Positions 11,070-20,926 of a stretch of 64,000 nucleotides of DNA are shown piece after piece. Made by a program: the position numbers and the translations under genes. The stretch spans positions 34,877-98,876 of the forward strand of contig JANBRJ010000063.1 in assembly GCA_027577595.1 (NCBI GenBank), in the 5' to 3' direction. The stretch comes from Coemansia sp. RSA 487. Lineage: Eukaryota > Kickxellomycota > Kickxellomycetes > Kickxellales > Kickxellaceae. The notes under the pieces are model-generated. The model saw only the letters and a program-made list of their open reading frames with translations. It was not told where the DNA came from and ran no database searches. The stretch's first letter is position 1; the number at the start of each line of letters is the position of its first letter.

Positions 11070-11758
11070 TTACTTGTCAATAATATTAAACGCCTCCATG
11101 AGCGCACCATACACCTACAACGTTAAAAACAAACGTACAGTTAAATATCAGTAGGATGTCGAGTTTAGACTAACGTTATTCGTAGTCGGATGCTTTACAA
11201 AAACTTGGTTATTAATTACCATTTTGATCTTTGCACGAATCTCGCCCGCTTCTTCCGTGTACTTGTCGGCAAGTCTAGCAGAGACAGGTAGAATGTTGGG
11301 TAAACAGTGTTAGAACAAATATGTTAGCAAGGAATGTGTGTATACGCTTTAATTTCCAACTCTAAAAGCTATGATATACACACTTACTTTTCCATGTACT
11401 TGACCTTTTCGTCTATAAAAGCGTCAGCCTCCTCCAATGTCATTTGAAGATGGAACCCAAATCCAGCACTGACATATATAAATGAGGTATCTGGGACAAA
11501 CGCCTTTACGAAAAAATCGGATCCCAGATCGACTTTTGTTTCCAACTCTTCGAGTCCCTGGGTACGGATCGTATCTATGTGTGTTTTGAGCTTCAAGTAT
11601 TCAGACATCCGCGTGTATATTGTATCCCGGAGCTCTAGCACTCCTTCCAAATCAGGCTCAAGTTTGTTGCTGATAAACTCGCTGTATTTGCTTACAACTG
11701 ATTGTAGCTCTGGATGATAATCTGACAAATGAACATGTTGTGGATAGTCTTCGTTCAT
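11070..11758 (-). CDS. UXT homolog (prefoldin-like alpha subunit), three exons
   Basis: The minus-strand exons are 11758-11388, 11274-11220 and 11114-11070; they join in frame to 156 residues, against 157 in human UXT. Introns have GTAAGTG and GTAATT donors and CTAG and TGTAG acceptors. UXT is a prefoldin-fold subunit of the R2TP/URI prefoldin-like complex. Exon 1 carries the family core VDLGSDFF followed by VPDTSFIYVSAGFGF and LEEADAFIDEK. Exon 2 (55 bases) gives LADKYTEEAGEIRAKIKM and exon 3 (45 bases) the last 14 residues; both align with the second coiled-coil helix of UXT. Without splicing the protein would stop right after exon 1. It is divergent from the I78 inhibitor gene. Confidence 0.85.
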
Positions 11759-12198
11759 TCTGTTATATACCAGATATTGTGTGTGCTTTCTATAATAGTA
11801 GCAAAGGTGGTAAATATATATATATGCTATAGGCAGAAAGTTATTGAGATGACACTTTGTTGGTAAATGTGCGCAAATTCTGGATATAGTGTGTAAAAAA
11901 ACTGTGGGATCGCCTAAAAATAACAGCTTTTATTTGTTATGGGCAAAAACGTGTTGTCTTATTCGAGGAAAAATGTTCTTTTAGCACTCCGCATTACACT
12001 ACCGTGGATTATAGATACTACCATTCCCTGGAAAAGCGTACAAAAGTCTGCAAAAATAGCACCATCACGTTTACCTTGCTTAAATCATTAGAAGCCATTG
12101 CAATATCGATCTAGACAGCCACTTCTTTCATTTCTTTATTCAACAAACCTTCATTAACACTACCAATACTTGGGGAGACAAATACTGAACAAAACACA
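11759..12198. promoter_or_regulatory. Shared upstream region of UXT and the I78 inhibitor
   Basis: There are 440 bases between divergent starts with no reading frame of note. The UXT side is AT-rich with a TATATATATATG run (about 11815-11826). The role is inferred from gene orientation. Confidence 0.4.
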
Positions 12199-12501
12199 AT
12201 GAAAAGACTCTTGCATACATCTAGCTTGCTTCTTTGGGCGTCGTTTGCCCTCGGAGACTATGCTGACAACTGCAACCGCCTGTACTGGAAACCGCGCCTT
12301 GTCGGAACATACTTGGTCGATTCGGAACATATGCCACAGCACCGCACATTCGCTCAAAAGCTATCCTTTTTCGACGAACTTCCCTCGCCAAAGCGCATCC
12401 TTGGACCGCAAACCCCTGTCAAGGAGAAGATTGCTGATCCAAGCCGAATAACCGTGATGGTTGACTCTAACCGTTTTGTAATTGACGTGGATTGCTTTTA
12501 A
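12199..12501 (+). CDS. Secreted peptidase inhibitor I78-like protein
   Basis: A 100-residue protein. The first 20 residues form a signal peptide (basic start, then a Leu-rich core ending near ALGDYA). The mature part begins with a Cys (about residue 25) and ends with Cys-Phe. The C-terminal block GPQTPVKEK then PSRITVMVDSNRFVIDVDC matches the I78 pattern of a G-x-x-T/V turn, R-(I/L)-T/N-V-x-V-D and a final Cys. This family includes the Aspergillus elastase inhibitor. The middle (about 45-65) is longer than in small I78 members. A role in restraining the cell's own or foreign serine proteases is inferred. Single exon; the divergent neighbour is UXT. Confidence 0.6.
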   Translation: MKRLLHTSSLLLWASFALGDYADNCNRLYWKPRLVGTYLVDSEHMPQHRTFAQKLSFFDELPSPKRILGPQTPVKEKIADPSRITVMVDSNRFVIDVDCF

Positions 12502-12840
12502 TAATCGCTGCTTTATTTAAAGCTAGTCGAGGGTTGGAGTCTAGATATTGGTTTTTTCTTGCCATGGCCAGTTACTATGCAAAAGACCAGAATTTGCAAT
12601 ATAAACCCATACCATTGTCCCTTTGCTTGTAAAATTATGTTCACAGTCTGATCATTGGAGAAATGGACGAGGGGGGCGGGATTTGGTGGGCGAATTTCCT
12701 TGATACTGCTTTTAAAATCTTTATCTTGACACTACGTTTTTTATTTTTTATTTTTTATTTTTCACGATTGCAAGCGGAAAGGAACGGTCAGAACAAACTT
12801 TTACTTACACAACATATATTTTTTTTCGTGTGTGGAGAAT
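12502..12840 (+). promoter_or_regulatory. Upstream region of the BAG-like gene, with TTTTTTA repeat
   Basis: There are 339 bases without a gene. A run of three to four TTTTTTA units lies at about 12737-12762. A G-rich patch (12668-12680) sits further upstream. Confidence 0.4.
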
Positions 12841-13464
12841 ATGAGCACAGCAAATGGTTTGCCGATACAGAGACAGCAATTTGGCAGATGGGCAGCTATC
12901 ATGGCAGCCTTTGTCGTTGCTGCTGCTGCTGGGACAACCCTCTATTTATCCACGCGATACTTGAAGGCAGACCACGAGAAAACAGTGTGCATTCGCAACG
13001 CCAAGCTGAGATATCGAGAACTTCTAGCTGAGCTCTCTGAATGTAAGGGAATCATCGATTATATGGACAAAGAGTCGATCCCACGCGCCCGAGAGCTGGC
13101 AGAAAAGGCACACAGGCTGATCGAGCAATACAAAGAAAACGATGGCGACGACGAATCAGACAGTTTGAAGGAAACAAAACAAAAGCTAGAGCCTATTGAG
13201 CGCGAACTTGTAGGGATTAGTGAGCAAATTCTGAGACTGATGGAGAGGATTGACGGAGTCGCACCTGCACATATTCTGGACGCTGCAAAACTAGAGCCGT
13301 GGACTGAACTAGACCCAAAGCTCAAAAACGACGCCATTGGCAAGGGACTTGGTACTGTACTCGATCTATCTGAAGATGTTCGGGTTATAAGAAAGAGCTT
13401 GATACAAAAAGCCGAGCGGCGAGCCAAATCAGTCGATGCATTGAAATCAAAGATTAAACTGTAA
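12841..13464 (+). CDS. Membrane-anchored BAG-domain protein, Snl1-like
   Basis: A 207-residue protein. One membrane span is visible near the N-terminus (about 16-36, Ala/Val-rich), followed by STRYLK and a long charged helical region. The last 120 residues look like a BAG domain: a helix around RELVGISEQILRLMERIDGV and a final helix IRKSLIQKAERRAKSVDAL that resembles the Hsp70-binding third helix. Yeast Snl1 has the same order of parts (N-terminal span, then BAG) and acts as an Hsp70 nucleotide exchange factor at the nuclear envelope and ER. The ATG at 12841 is used; the frame runs three codons upstream only to a GTG. The BAG call rests on pattern and layout, not on a search. Confidence 0.55.
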   Translation: MSTANGLPIQRQQFGRWAAIMAAFVVAAAAGTTLYLSTRYLKADHEKTVCIRNAKLRYRELLAELSECKGIIDYMDKESIPRARELAEKAHRLIEQYKENDGDDESDSLKETKQKLEPIERELVGISEQILRLMERIDGVAPAHILDAAKLEPWTELDPKLKNDAIGKGLGTVLDLSEDVRVIRKSLIQKAERRAKSVDALKSKIKL

Positions 13465-13618
13465 TGGATCCAGGCTTCTTCTCTTTGAAAAAAAGTGCAT
13501 CAATTTACTCTATCCTTTCACGCATATACTTGATAATACATCAGGCTGTTTTCTGGATAATAGTGCTAACTAAAAATAAAAAAGAATCGCATAGTAAACG
13601 GATAGTTTTATTGAAAAA

Positions 13619-15241
13619 CTAAAATCCATGCAAATAATATGTGTCATACGAGAACTCTTCTGGTGTTTCTGGGATTACAGAAAAACTTTGCAAGGATCCG
13701 ATGTTTTCAAACATGTAGTTTTTGATTACCATGTATATCGGGCCCTTTGGAGCATCCGCCAATACCCTTACCACCATATGTTTTATATATGTCGATAAGA
13801 CTTTTTGTTGTTTTGGAGAAAACGCTCCAATATGTGTAGGACATATTAACTCCAAGTCATTCCACCTTTCGGCTCTAAAGTCAATTCTGTGAACCTTTAG
13901 CCGACTAAGTCTGGGCATTTTAGAGACCAACTGTAAGACTGCTTCAATTTCAATTGGCGGTTCAATATCTAATGATGTAACCGCCGGCCAGTCTATTCTT
14001 CGAATATGATCGGCTGATAGCCTTTTAATTATATGGATTTCAATATGTTCGGGTATGCTGGACATTTTGCAAACATCGTTGATGATATCTATGTGATCAA
14101 GCTCTGGCGAGCTATAGGTTGTAGAATATTTTGAAAATAGCCTCGTTAGCTCTGTGGTTACACTGACATTATGTAAATTCGAGACAATAGAGCCATTCCT
14201 TGCCAGAGTTATTCTTTCAACAATATCTGGAAGTTTGATTTTCGATAGAACTGACAGTAAATACGGATAAAACCCAAGGTTTATGAATCTGATCCGCGGT
14301 GCAAGTATGCGTAAGCTTGTTGCTTTTAAATCTTGGTAAGCAGTCTCATTAACATCCATGCTCAAGCTAAGATGCTCCAACTGCTCAAAGTTAACGGGTT
14401 CCGAGATATCGTTGCTGTTAGTGAATAAACTCCAATCAAATCTAGGATTCATACCAAACATGTCGATTAGTTTTAATGATTCGGCATGGACTGGAGTTAC
14501 TAGCAAACTATCGCCAACTGGATCTTGAATAACTAGACTGTTTAGTTTTTCTGAAAATGTAGCGGTTTCCGAAACAATAATGCTGCCCACTTTAATTTTG
14601 TTCAGCCGAGGACTAAGAAGTCTTACTAGTTCTTGTCGAAAGGCAGTTATCAATCTCGAAGTGTTGTATTGCCGAGATATATAGCTGGTTATATTGGGCA
14701 AACTATCGACAAGTCTCCTGGCTACCGCCTTGGCATTTGCCAATTCGATGCTGTACTGGATGTTACTTTGCAAATTATAACTAATAGGGAGTAGATGTAC
14801 CTGCAGCTGCTGGATCCTCAAACACATATCATTATTGCTACACAGACGATTAAGCATAATATGCATACCTTTGCTAATATCCGTGCAATGTACCATTTCT
14901 AGGTATAGTTTGCTTACGAATTGCTCGTATCCCTTTGGCAAAATATCCAGGTCTGAGATCACATCCGCGACAAGCACTGGGTTAGGCGACACCGCACTTT
15001 GAGGAAAAGATATCATACTGTTCTCTTCATCGCTATCTAAAGTGGAGATAGATGACTGCTTAGGAAAGTAGTATACGTATACCCATTTGTACGCCAGCGG
15101 CAGCGTGAGCGCTCTCCATCTCTTGCACACGGCCAATATGCGCAAGCTGTCCTGCCTTGTGAAGTAAGGGCTCATCGTGACACTTACCAACGGCCGAATG
15201 ATCTGGACCAATATCTCTGGAGGAAGTTCGTTAATATGCAT
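13619..15241 (-). CDS. F-box protein with leucine-rich-like C-terminus
   Basis: A 540-residue protein. The N-terminus is an F-box: MHINELPPEILVQIIRPL, then ILAVCKRWRALTLPLAYKWV (about residues 1-55). F-box proteins bind Skp1 and bring substrates to SCF ubiquitin ligases. The rest has irregular Leu/Ile-rich units such as LEHLSLSMDV, LRILAPRIRFINLGFYP and SRLKVHRIDF, consistent with degenerate leucine-rich repeats. The substrate is unknown. The ATG at 15241 is the natural start because the upstream frame opens only with GTG and would place the F-box after a hydrophobic stretch. The gene is more AT-rich than its neighbours. Confidence 0.75.
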   Translation of the reverse strand: MHINELPPEILVQIIRPLVSVTMSPYFTRQDSLRILAVCKRWRALTLPLAYKWVYVYYFPKQSSISTLDSDEENSMISFPQSAVSPNPVLVADVISDLDILPKGYEQFVSKLYLEMVHCTDISKGMHIMLNRLCSNNDMCLRIQQLQVHLLPISYNLQSNIQYSIELANAKAVARRLVDSLPNITSYISRQYNTSRLITAFRQELVRLLSPRLNKIKVGSIIVSETATFSEKLNSLVIQDPVGDSLLVTPVHAESLKLIDMFGMNPRFDWSLFTNSNDISEPVNFEQLEHLSLSMDVNETAYQDLKATSLRILAPRIRFINLGFYPYLLSVLSKIKLPDIVERITLARNGSIVSNLHNVSVTTELTRLFSKYSTTYSSPELDHIDIINDVCKMSSIPEHIEIHIIKRLSADHIRRIDWPAVTSLDIEPPIEIEAVLQLVSKMPRLSRLKVHRIDFRAERWNDLELICPTHIGAFSPKQQKVLSTYIKHMVVRVLADAPKGPIYMVIKNYMFENIGSLQSFSVIPETPEEFSYDTYYLHGF

Positions 15242-15723
15242 ACTGCTGGCCAAGGCTTTTGTAAAGTTAAAATATATGGACACAGAAGAAGGAAACGACA
15301 GGAGTATAAGATGCAACACAAACGAGTAAGCCCCTTTCTACACGCCAGCATTTTCTTACAATTTCTTTCTATAATAATAGAAAAATTCGAACGTCTTTCT
15401 GGTTTCATTTTCCAGTTTCTTTTTATATTTAACGGTGCTAATTACAGCCCATTCGGTTGTATGCCTGTCCTGCCGTACTGTGCAAAGCTAGTTGCGTCGA
15501 GTGAGAAGGGTGGATATGTGTCGAGTTGTCAAAGGCTTGTGATGGCGATAGCGCATTCTGCATTCCAAGGAAAAGCTGTTTGCGTCAGTTGGTGTTATAT
15601 TTGTGCTTGGAAGCAAGAGGCGTAAACTGAGCTTTGTGGGGAGAGCTGTTTGCTACACGCCTATTATTTCACACTAAAATGGATTGGCTTCTCGATCTTT
15701 GTCTGTGCTTTCAATGTGACTAG
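15242..15723. other. Upstream region of the F-box gene
   Basis: About 480 bases with no recognised gene. A plus-strand open frame runs over 15236-15625 but shows no domain and overlaps the F-box start. The stretch is likely the promoter plus possible worn transposon DNA. Confidence 0.3.
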
Positions 15724-16173
15724 TTAACATTGATCTTGATAAAGCCTAACAATCTGAAGAAATACCACTACTACCTTGAGCAAGAGTCCAGCTGCAGTGC
15801 TGGTACACATCAAGAAAGGCCTATGAAGCATTCAACGGCCTGACCATATCAGTGTCAGTACTACACAGGCATTTGGTTGGAAAATGCTGCCTATCAACAT
15901 GAGGAGATGAAGGAGGTGCTCTGCTACGGTCCCCCTAAGTGCACCAACGAACTATATATGGAGCCTGTGGAAGTGGATGGTGCTTTGACTCCTCGCTCAC
16001 GCATGCACAACCAAGATCTCGCTACCGTTCTCAACTTCAGACATATTTTCCATGGCCTTCGCGATCACGGCAAGACTCCAGAGCGCTTCTGTCGCAGTCA
16101 GCCTGCAGCCGTTGCTACCACCAATCAACAGCAGCCCAAGAAGCAAAGGAAGACGGCAAGGACGAACAAATAA
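15724..16173 (+). pseudogene. Remnant of a transposon-encoded zinc-ribbon/RuvC-like protein (tentative)
   Basis: One frame is open from 15724 to 16173 apart from a TGA at 15841-15843 and has no ATG near its start. The C-terminal part reads CYGPPKC, then about 30 residues later HNQDLATVLNFRHIFHGLRD and PERFCRS, then a basic tail. The layout (Cys pair, then N-(R)-D-x-A-x-x-N) is like the C-terminal end of TnpB/Fanzor-type nucleases, where an RD-x-x-A-x-x-N motif supplies the last RuvC acidic residue. Here the Arg is Gln. The N-terminal bulk is missing. This is a guess from motif shape; another transposase type is possible. Confidence 0.35.
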
Positions 16174-16715
16174 CAACCACCACGAAACTCAGCCAAGGCT
16201 ATGGCCGCGGCAAGCCCTAGTTCTAGAATAGGATGCTGATGTTGTCCCTTTTGCAGGCAGGTACTCGAATGTGAGCTGAAGAGATAGACATTTGTGGCTG
16301 CCTCTAGACAACAGTACTAATAATGTATTTTCTTGTGTGTTTTCCTGCTTTGCACTGACGCATATGCCACGCATGTGCAAACGACTTTTTCTCGGAACGA
16401 AAAATGCATTATCACCGCTGCAAACCTTTCACCATCTGACGCAATTGGTTTTGCAAAACACTGCAACACTTTGCCAAACCCTAATCTGCTTGTTCCGTAT
16501 ATTGTATTTTGCAAAGCTATTCCTTGTTTGGAAGGTAACAGGATTCTGTAAAAAAGAACACTTGGCTCTTTATTCAAGAGCCACCTTCCTCTTCTTCGTA
16601 TTTCTCTTCAATACTATTTAAAGTAACAGCTCTCTGTTTTCTTTTTCTTTTTTCTCTACCACCATCGTCAATTAGAAACAACCCTGCTTGTATTTTCCGT
16701 TTCTCGATAATTGCC
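16174..16715 (+). promoter_or_regulatory. Upstream region of the aldehyde dehydrogenase gene
   Basis: There are 540 bases with no gene. The last 100 bases are a CT-rich leader typical of expressed genes in this window (about 16640-16700). Confidence 0.4.
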
Positions 16716-18209
16716 ATGTCGTCAAGCAAGCTTTCTCTTCCTACTCTTCCCTTTGACGAGAAGCTAATCTACATCAACGGCAAGTGGGTCCAGCCTGTAG
16801 GGCAGGCAAGCGCCAAGATTGAGAATCCCGACACTGCCAGCGTCATTGCCGAGGTTCCCGAGTGCAGTGCGGATGATGTAGACCAGGCAGTCAAGGCAGC
16901 GCACGCCGCGTTCCACGACGGCCCATGGGTCAATGAGTACTCGGGGGCGCAGCGTCGCGATGCGATGCTTGCCCTGGCAGACGAAATTGAGCAGCATCGC
17001 AGCGAAATTGAGCTGATCGAGAGCCTCAATACAGGAAAGCCCATCGTCGATGTTCGTGGCGAGCTTGATGACACGATTGATCTGTTCCGTCATTTCGCAG
17101 GGTATGCAGACAAGGTCCAGGGGCGGCACATTTCTGCGCAAACCAACTCCACTACTGAGGCATACACGGTCAAGGTGCCTATTGGCGTCATTGGGTTTAT
17201 CAACGCGTTCAACTACCCGATTTGTTTGCTTGCTTGGAAAGTTGCACCAGCACTGGCAGCAGGCTGTACTATTGTGTTCAAGCCCGGGCCACAGACACCG
17301 CTTACCACACAGTACTTTGCCCATTTGGTGGACAAGACGGGCAAGTTCCCGCCAGGCGTTTTCAACGTTGTGCTTGGCGGCATTGCGGCTGGCCAGGCGC
17401 TGGTTGATCACGATCTGACTGACAAGATTGGGTTTACGGGATCAGTAGCCACAGGGAAGCATGTGGTCCGCTCGACTGCGTCAAGCAAGTTCATTCGCTC
17501 TGCCTCTGTGGAGCTGGGCGGTAAGAGCCCAGGCGTTGTTATGCCTGATGTGGATCTGGACAAGACCGCCAAGCTGGTTGTTAGCGGATGCATGAGCAAT
17601 ACGGGAATGAACTGCAATGCGCTAACGCGTCTGTGGGTGCACCGCTCGATATACGATGAATTTATGCCTCGTCTAAAGGCAGCTGCGGAGGCCCTGGTGC
17701 TTGAAACGCCGCAGGACAGCGGCACAGAGATGGGGCCGCTTATCGACGAGAGGCAGTACAAGCGCGTGCTCGAGTACATTCGCATTGGCAAGGAGGAAGA
17801 TAAGGCCGAGGTTCTTACTGGTGGCAGTCCTGCTCTTGGCCGTGGGTACTGGATCCAGCCTACTCTGTTCTATAATGTCAGCCCAAAGGCGCGCATTGCC
17901 ACCGAAGAGATCTTTGGCCCTGTTCTCTCTGTTCTGGAGCCGTTTGACAGCCTCGACGATGTCATCGAAATAGAGCGCAAGAGCGAGTTTGGCCTTGCTG
18001 CTGGCATATTCTCGCACAACCACCAGAGCATTGCAAAGTTCACGCGCAAGATGCGTTGCGGTACGATCTGGGTCAACACCTACAACGGGTTGTTCTCGTA
18101 CCTGCCATTTGGTGGGTTCCGCAACTCTGGCTTTGGGCGTGAGCTTGGCTACGAGTCGTTCGACGGGTACCTGGTGACGAAGACCATCATCGACGACATT
18201 TCGGTATAA
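16716..18209 (+). CDS. NAD(P)-dependent aldehyde dehydrogenase (ALDH superfamily)
   Basis: A 497-residue enzyme that oxidises an aldehyde to the acid with NAD(P)+. The cofactor-binding Lys region is CTIVFKPGPQTPLT (about 185-198), followed by the glycine motif GFTGSVATGKHV (about 241-252). The general base Glu is in VELGGKSPGVV (about 266-276). The catalytic Cys is in SNTGMNCNALTR (about 297-308). EEIFGPVLSVLEPF and the C-terminal PFGGFRNSGFGRELG are also present. No targeting signal or PTS1 is seen, so it is probably cytosolic. The sequence resembles betaine/amino-aldehyde type ALDHs, but substrate cannot be fixed by eye. Single exon with good ATG context. Confidence 0.9.
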   Translation: MSSSKLSLPTLPFDEKLIYINGKWVQPVGQASAKIENPDTASVIAEVPECSADDVDQAVKAAHAAFHDGPWVNEYSGAQRRDAMLALADEIEQHRSEIELIESLNTGKPIVDVRGELDDTIDLFRHFAGYADKVQGRHISAQTNSTTEAYTVKVPIGVIGFINAFNYPICLLAWKVAPALAAGCTIVFKPGPQTPLTTQYFAHLVDKTGKFPPGVFNVVLGGIAAGQALVDHDLTDKIGFTGSVATGKHVVRSTASSKFIRSASVELGGKSPGVVMPDVDLDKTAKLVVSGCMSNTGMNCNALTRLWVHRSIYDEFMPRLKAAAEALVLETPQDSGTEMGPLIDERQYKRVLEYIRIGKEEDKAEVLTGGSPALGRGYWIQPTLFYNVSPKARIATEEIFGPVLSVLEPFDSLDDVIEIERKSEFGLAAGIFSHNHQSIAKFTRKMRCGTIWVNTYNGLFSYLPFGGFRNSGFGRELGYESFDGYLVTKTIIDDISV

Positions 18210-18692
18210 GGTAATTTGCCTTTCGGTAATATTGTTTTACTTTACTGACATTTGAGATTTTAATGCAAAGTTGTATTTGGCTGACACCAGAAACGATGGG
18301 GACACAATTCATGCGGAATGGAAGAAAAAAGCTGTGGGGGGTATTTTCTTTCTCACATTGTTTGTGAATTGGGTGATGCGATTGGATAGCAGCAGAGAAA
18401 CAACCCGCATCATGCGGGGGGAAAGAAGCTGGTGCAAAGGACAAAGGAAGCAGAAACCTAACCTGTCTTTTTGCGCAAAAAAGCCCATTCTGTCGTTGTA
18501 TAAGCACGGAATTTTCGACCAGAAAAAGTGCCAGACAAGGGACGAGGACTCTTTCCCTTTTCTTCCACATATTGTGTATTTCTTTCTCCGCCTCCACAAC
18601 CTATTTTACTTTATTTTATTTTTGATTTGTTGTTGGCTCTAGGGTAATTGCACATTCTTTTGAAAGATTGTCCAAGCGAACGAGAAGCAAAG
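18210..18692 (+). promoter_or_regulatory. Upstream region of the BAR-SH3 gene
   Basis: There are 480 bases without a gene. They include G-rich patches (18335-18342 and 18413-18422) and a pyrimidine-rich, AT-rich leader (18550-18640). Confidence 0.35.
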
Positions 18693-20213
18693 ATGAGCTG
18701 GAAGGGATTCAAAAAGGCGCTTGAGCGCATGCCCCATCAGATACAGAGCAAGATTAGCCGCACTGTAACAACGGTCGATTCAGAATATGAAGACTATAAA
18801 ATGCAGTTTGTCGAAATGGAAAAATCAACCAAGGACCTATTTAGACACGCAGCCGAGTTCCGAGACAGCATCCGCAACATGCTTATATACCAAGCTGCAT
18901 ACCTGGAGCAAGTTCTGGCGGTATACAGGCCCATCAGCACCGACCCGGAGGGCACCACCCAGCCCGTCGGCAGCTACGTGGACGAGGGTGCATCTCAGGA
19001 GCTTTTGCGTGTGGCCGAGGAGTTCCAAAGGCGTGTGCTTGCAATCAAGGCGAATGTCGAGCCGCAGCTCGGGCGCATGGACATTTCGATTGTCGGCCCA
19101 ATCCAAGAGATGCTCGCAATGATGCGCAATGTGCACAAAGTGATGGACAAGCGCGACCACAAACTTGTCGACTACGACAGATACAGAATCGCCGTGGAAA
19201 AGGCTGAGGCCAAGGAGGGCACTGACGGCCAGCGCCGCCTTCCCGAGGAAAGGGCGTACCAGAAGAACGGCGTCCAGTACCAAGAGGCCTCGCGCCAGTA
19301 CAACTACTACAACGACATGATCAAGGCCCAGCTCAAGCAGCTGCTGGACATGCGCCAGGCCTTTATTGACCCTATATTTTTAAAGTTCTTCCGCGTGCAG
19401 CACACTTTGTACACCAGCTTGTTTAGAGAGTTCTCTGACGCGGCGAAGAACTGCCCAGCCTTTGACTTGGGCACGCCGGTGCTAGTTGGATGGCAGCGCA
19501 AGTGGGGGCTTGCAGAGCAGCATTTGGCTGGGATAGATCTGTGGGGACAAGGCCACATGGAGGTTACTCCGCTTGCAGTCGATGATGCAAACAAGGGCAA
19601 GTTTGGCTCCGTCATGGGCACGTTCCGCAAGAAGGACAAGGCTGCGGCCCCGGCGACTGCATCGTCGGTCTTTAGAAATAACAGCCCTGGCATTGCCGCT
19701 TCTCCGCTTCCACCGCCACAGCAGCAGCCCCCGCTTGCTGGCGGCTCTGGGCCATATGGATCCGTAGGGTCGGCTTCAATGCAAAGCAGAGGATCTGAGA
19801 GCTCTTCGGTGGGTGGAGGCGCTGTTCCACCCGCCGCTGACAGCAAATCCCCGTATGGTTCGTACAACCAGAACTTCCCAACGCCTTACCAAGGCGCTGC
19901 TCAGCCCAAGGCACCATATTCTAGCGACCCTGTTCCTCCTGGACTAACGTCCCCGCCATCGTACCGCGCCTCAGCCGGCGCAGCAGCACCTCAGCCGCTA
20001 GCTCCACGTCCCCCTGAAAAGAGAAGTCCGCCTACCCATTTCGTCACGGCGATCTACGACTATGCAGCGCAGACAGAGGGCGACCTCGCATTCCGCGAAG
20101 GCGACAAGATTGAGCTTCTTGAGCGCACGTCGTCCAAGAACGACTGGTGGACTGGGCGACTTAATGGCATCAAGGGCATCTTCCCTGGAACCTACGTCAC
20201 TGACCCAGAGTAA
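18693..20213 (+). CDS. BAR and SH3 domain protein, Rvs167/Hob1 family
   Basis: A 506-residue amphiphysin-type protein. An N-BAR domain fills about residues 1-240 and begins MSWKGFKKALERMPHQI, which is nearly diagnostic for fungal Rvs167/Hob1. A Pro/Gly/Ser-rich linker runs over about 310-445. A single SH3 domain forms the C-terminus (about 448-506) with ALYDY-like AIYDYAAQTEGDLAF, the WW pair in NDWWTGRL and the final GIFPGTYV. The protein bends membranes and links to actin at endocytic sites. The ATG at 18693 is chosen because the BAR start matches there; the frame upstream opens with TTG. Confidence 0.92.
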   Translation: MSWKGFKKALERMPHQIQSKISRTVTTVDSEYEDYKMQFVEMEKSTKDLFRHAAEFRDSIRNMLIYQAAYLEQVLAVYRPISTDPEGTTQPVGSYVDEGASQELLRVAEEFQRRVLAIKANVEPQLGRMDISIVGPIQEMLAMMRNVHKVMDKRDHKLVDYDRYRIAVEKAEAKEGTDGQRRLPEERAYQKNGVQYQEASRQYNYYNDMIKAQLKQLLDMRQAFIDPIFLKFFRVQHTLYTSLFREFSDAAKNCPAFDLGTPVLVGWQRKWGLAEQHLAGIDLWGQGHMEVTPLAVDDANKGKFGSVMGTFRKKDKAAAPATASSVFRNNSPGIAASPLPPPQQQPPLAGGSGPYGSVGSASMQSRGSESSSVGGGAVPPAADSKSPYGSYNQNFPTPYQGAAQPKAPYSSDPVPPGLTSPPSYRASAGAAAPQPLAPRPPEKRSPPTHFVTAIYDYAAQTEGDLAFREGDKIELLERTSSKNDWWTGRLNGIKGIFPGTYVTDPE

Positions 20214-20926
20214 ATAAACCGCAAGGTGTTTGATGTTTCTTTTTTCCCGATTCTTTACTGTCTCCCTTGCGCATCTCTGTTTTTTTATGTTGAACAATTA
20301 AGCAGCATTTAACAGCACGTTGTGGCTGTATTTTTTGTTGAAAGTTTGCGGATTCGAGGATAGCAGTGATGTTGATATGTGAGTATTGGTTTCCATTCCC
20401 GCTTGCAGTCTCTTCTGGTGGAAAATGGGGAGAGGGCTACAGATGGGGCTTTTTTTTATCAGTATGTGATCGTGTGCAATTCATTGCCAGAATTTGGAGA
20501 TATCCAAGATTTGCGTCATCGTGCTTTTTCCAAACTCCCCTTTCCTCCGTGTACGACACGGCATTATGACAAAAATGTGTTTGGTTGAAAACTTTTCCGT
20601 GATATCATTACGTTATGCTTGTAGCCGAGTGCTTGGCCCTCTGTTCTGTATATTTCTTTTCGATCCTGCTGTCGAAAATTCTTTACCCATGTTCTCTGGT
20701 TGAAAAGGCTTCTTGGTCTGGACAGCAGCGCCCGCTGATAGCAACAGTAGCTCTCTTATTTCTTCTTTGCTCTTTACTGCCGAATAGACGAGGAAGCCTT
20801 GCTCAATATTATTTATATATTTCCATTCTTTTCTAACGCCTGCACTAGAATATTTTCCGTTGCTTTTTCTTAATATTTGTTTTCTATAGTTTTTTTGTAA
20901 CATTTATCGCCCGCAAGCTCCTCATA
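20214..20926. other. Intergenic region between the BAR-SH3 and Mpv17-family genes
   Basis: There are 713 bases with only short frames and no domain. The stretch becomes AT-rich toward the Mpv17-family start (20800-20900), as expected for a promoter and leader. Confidence 0.4.
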
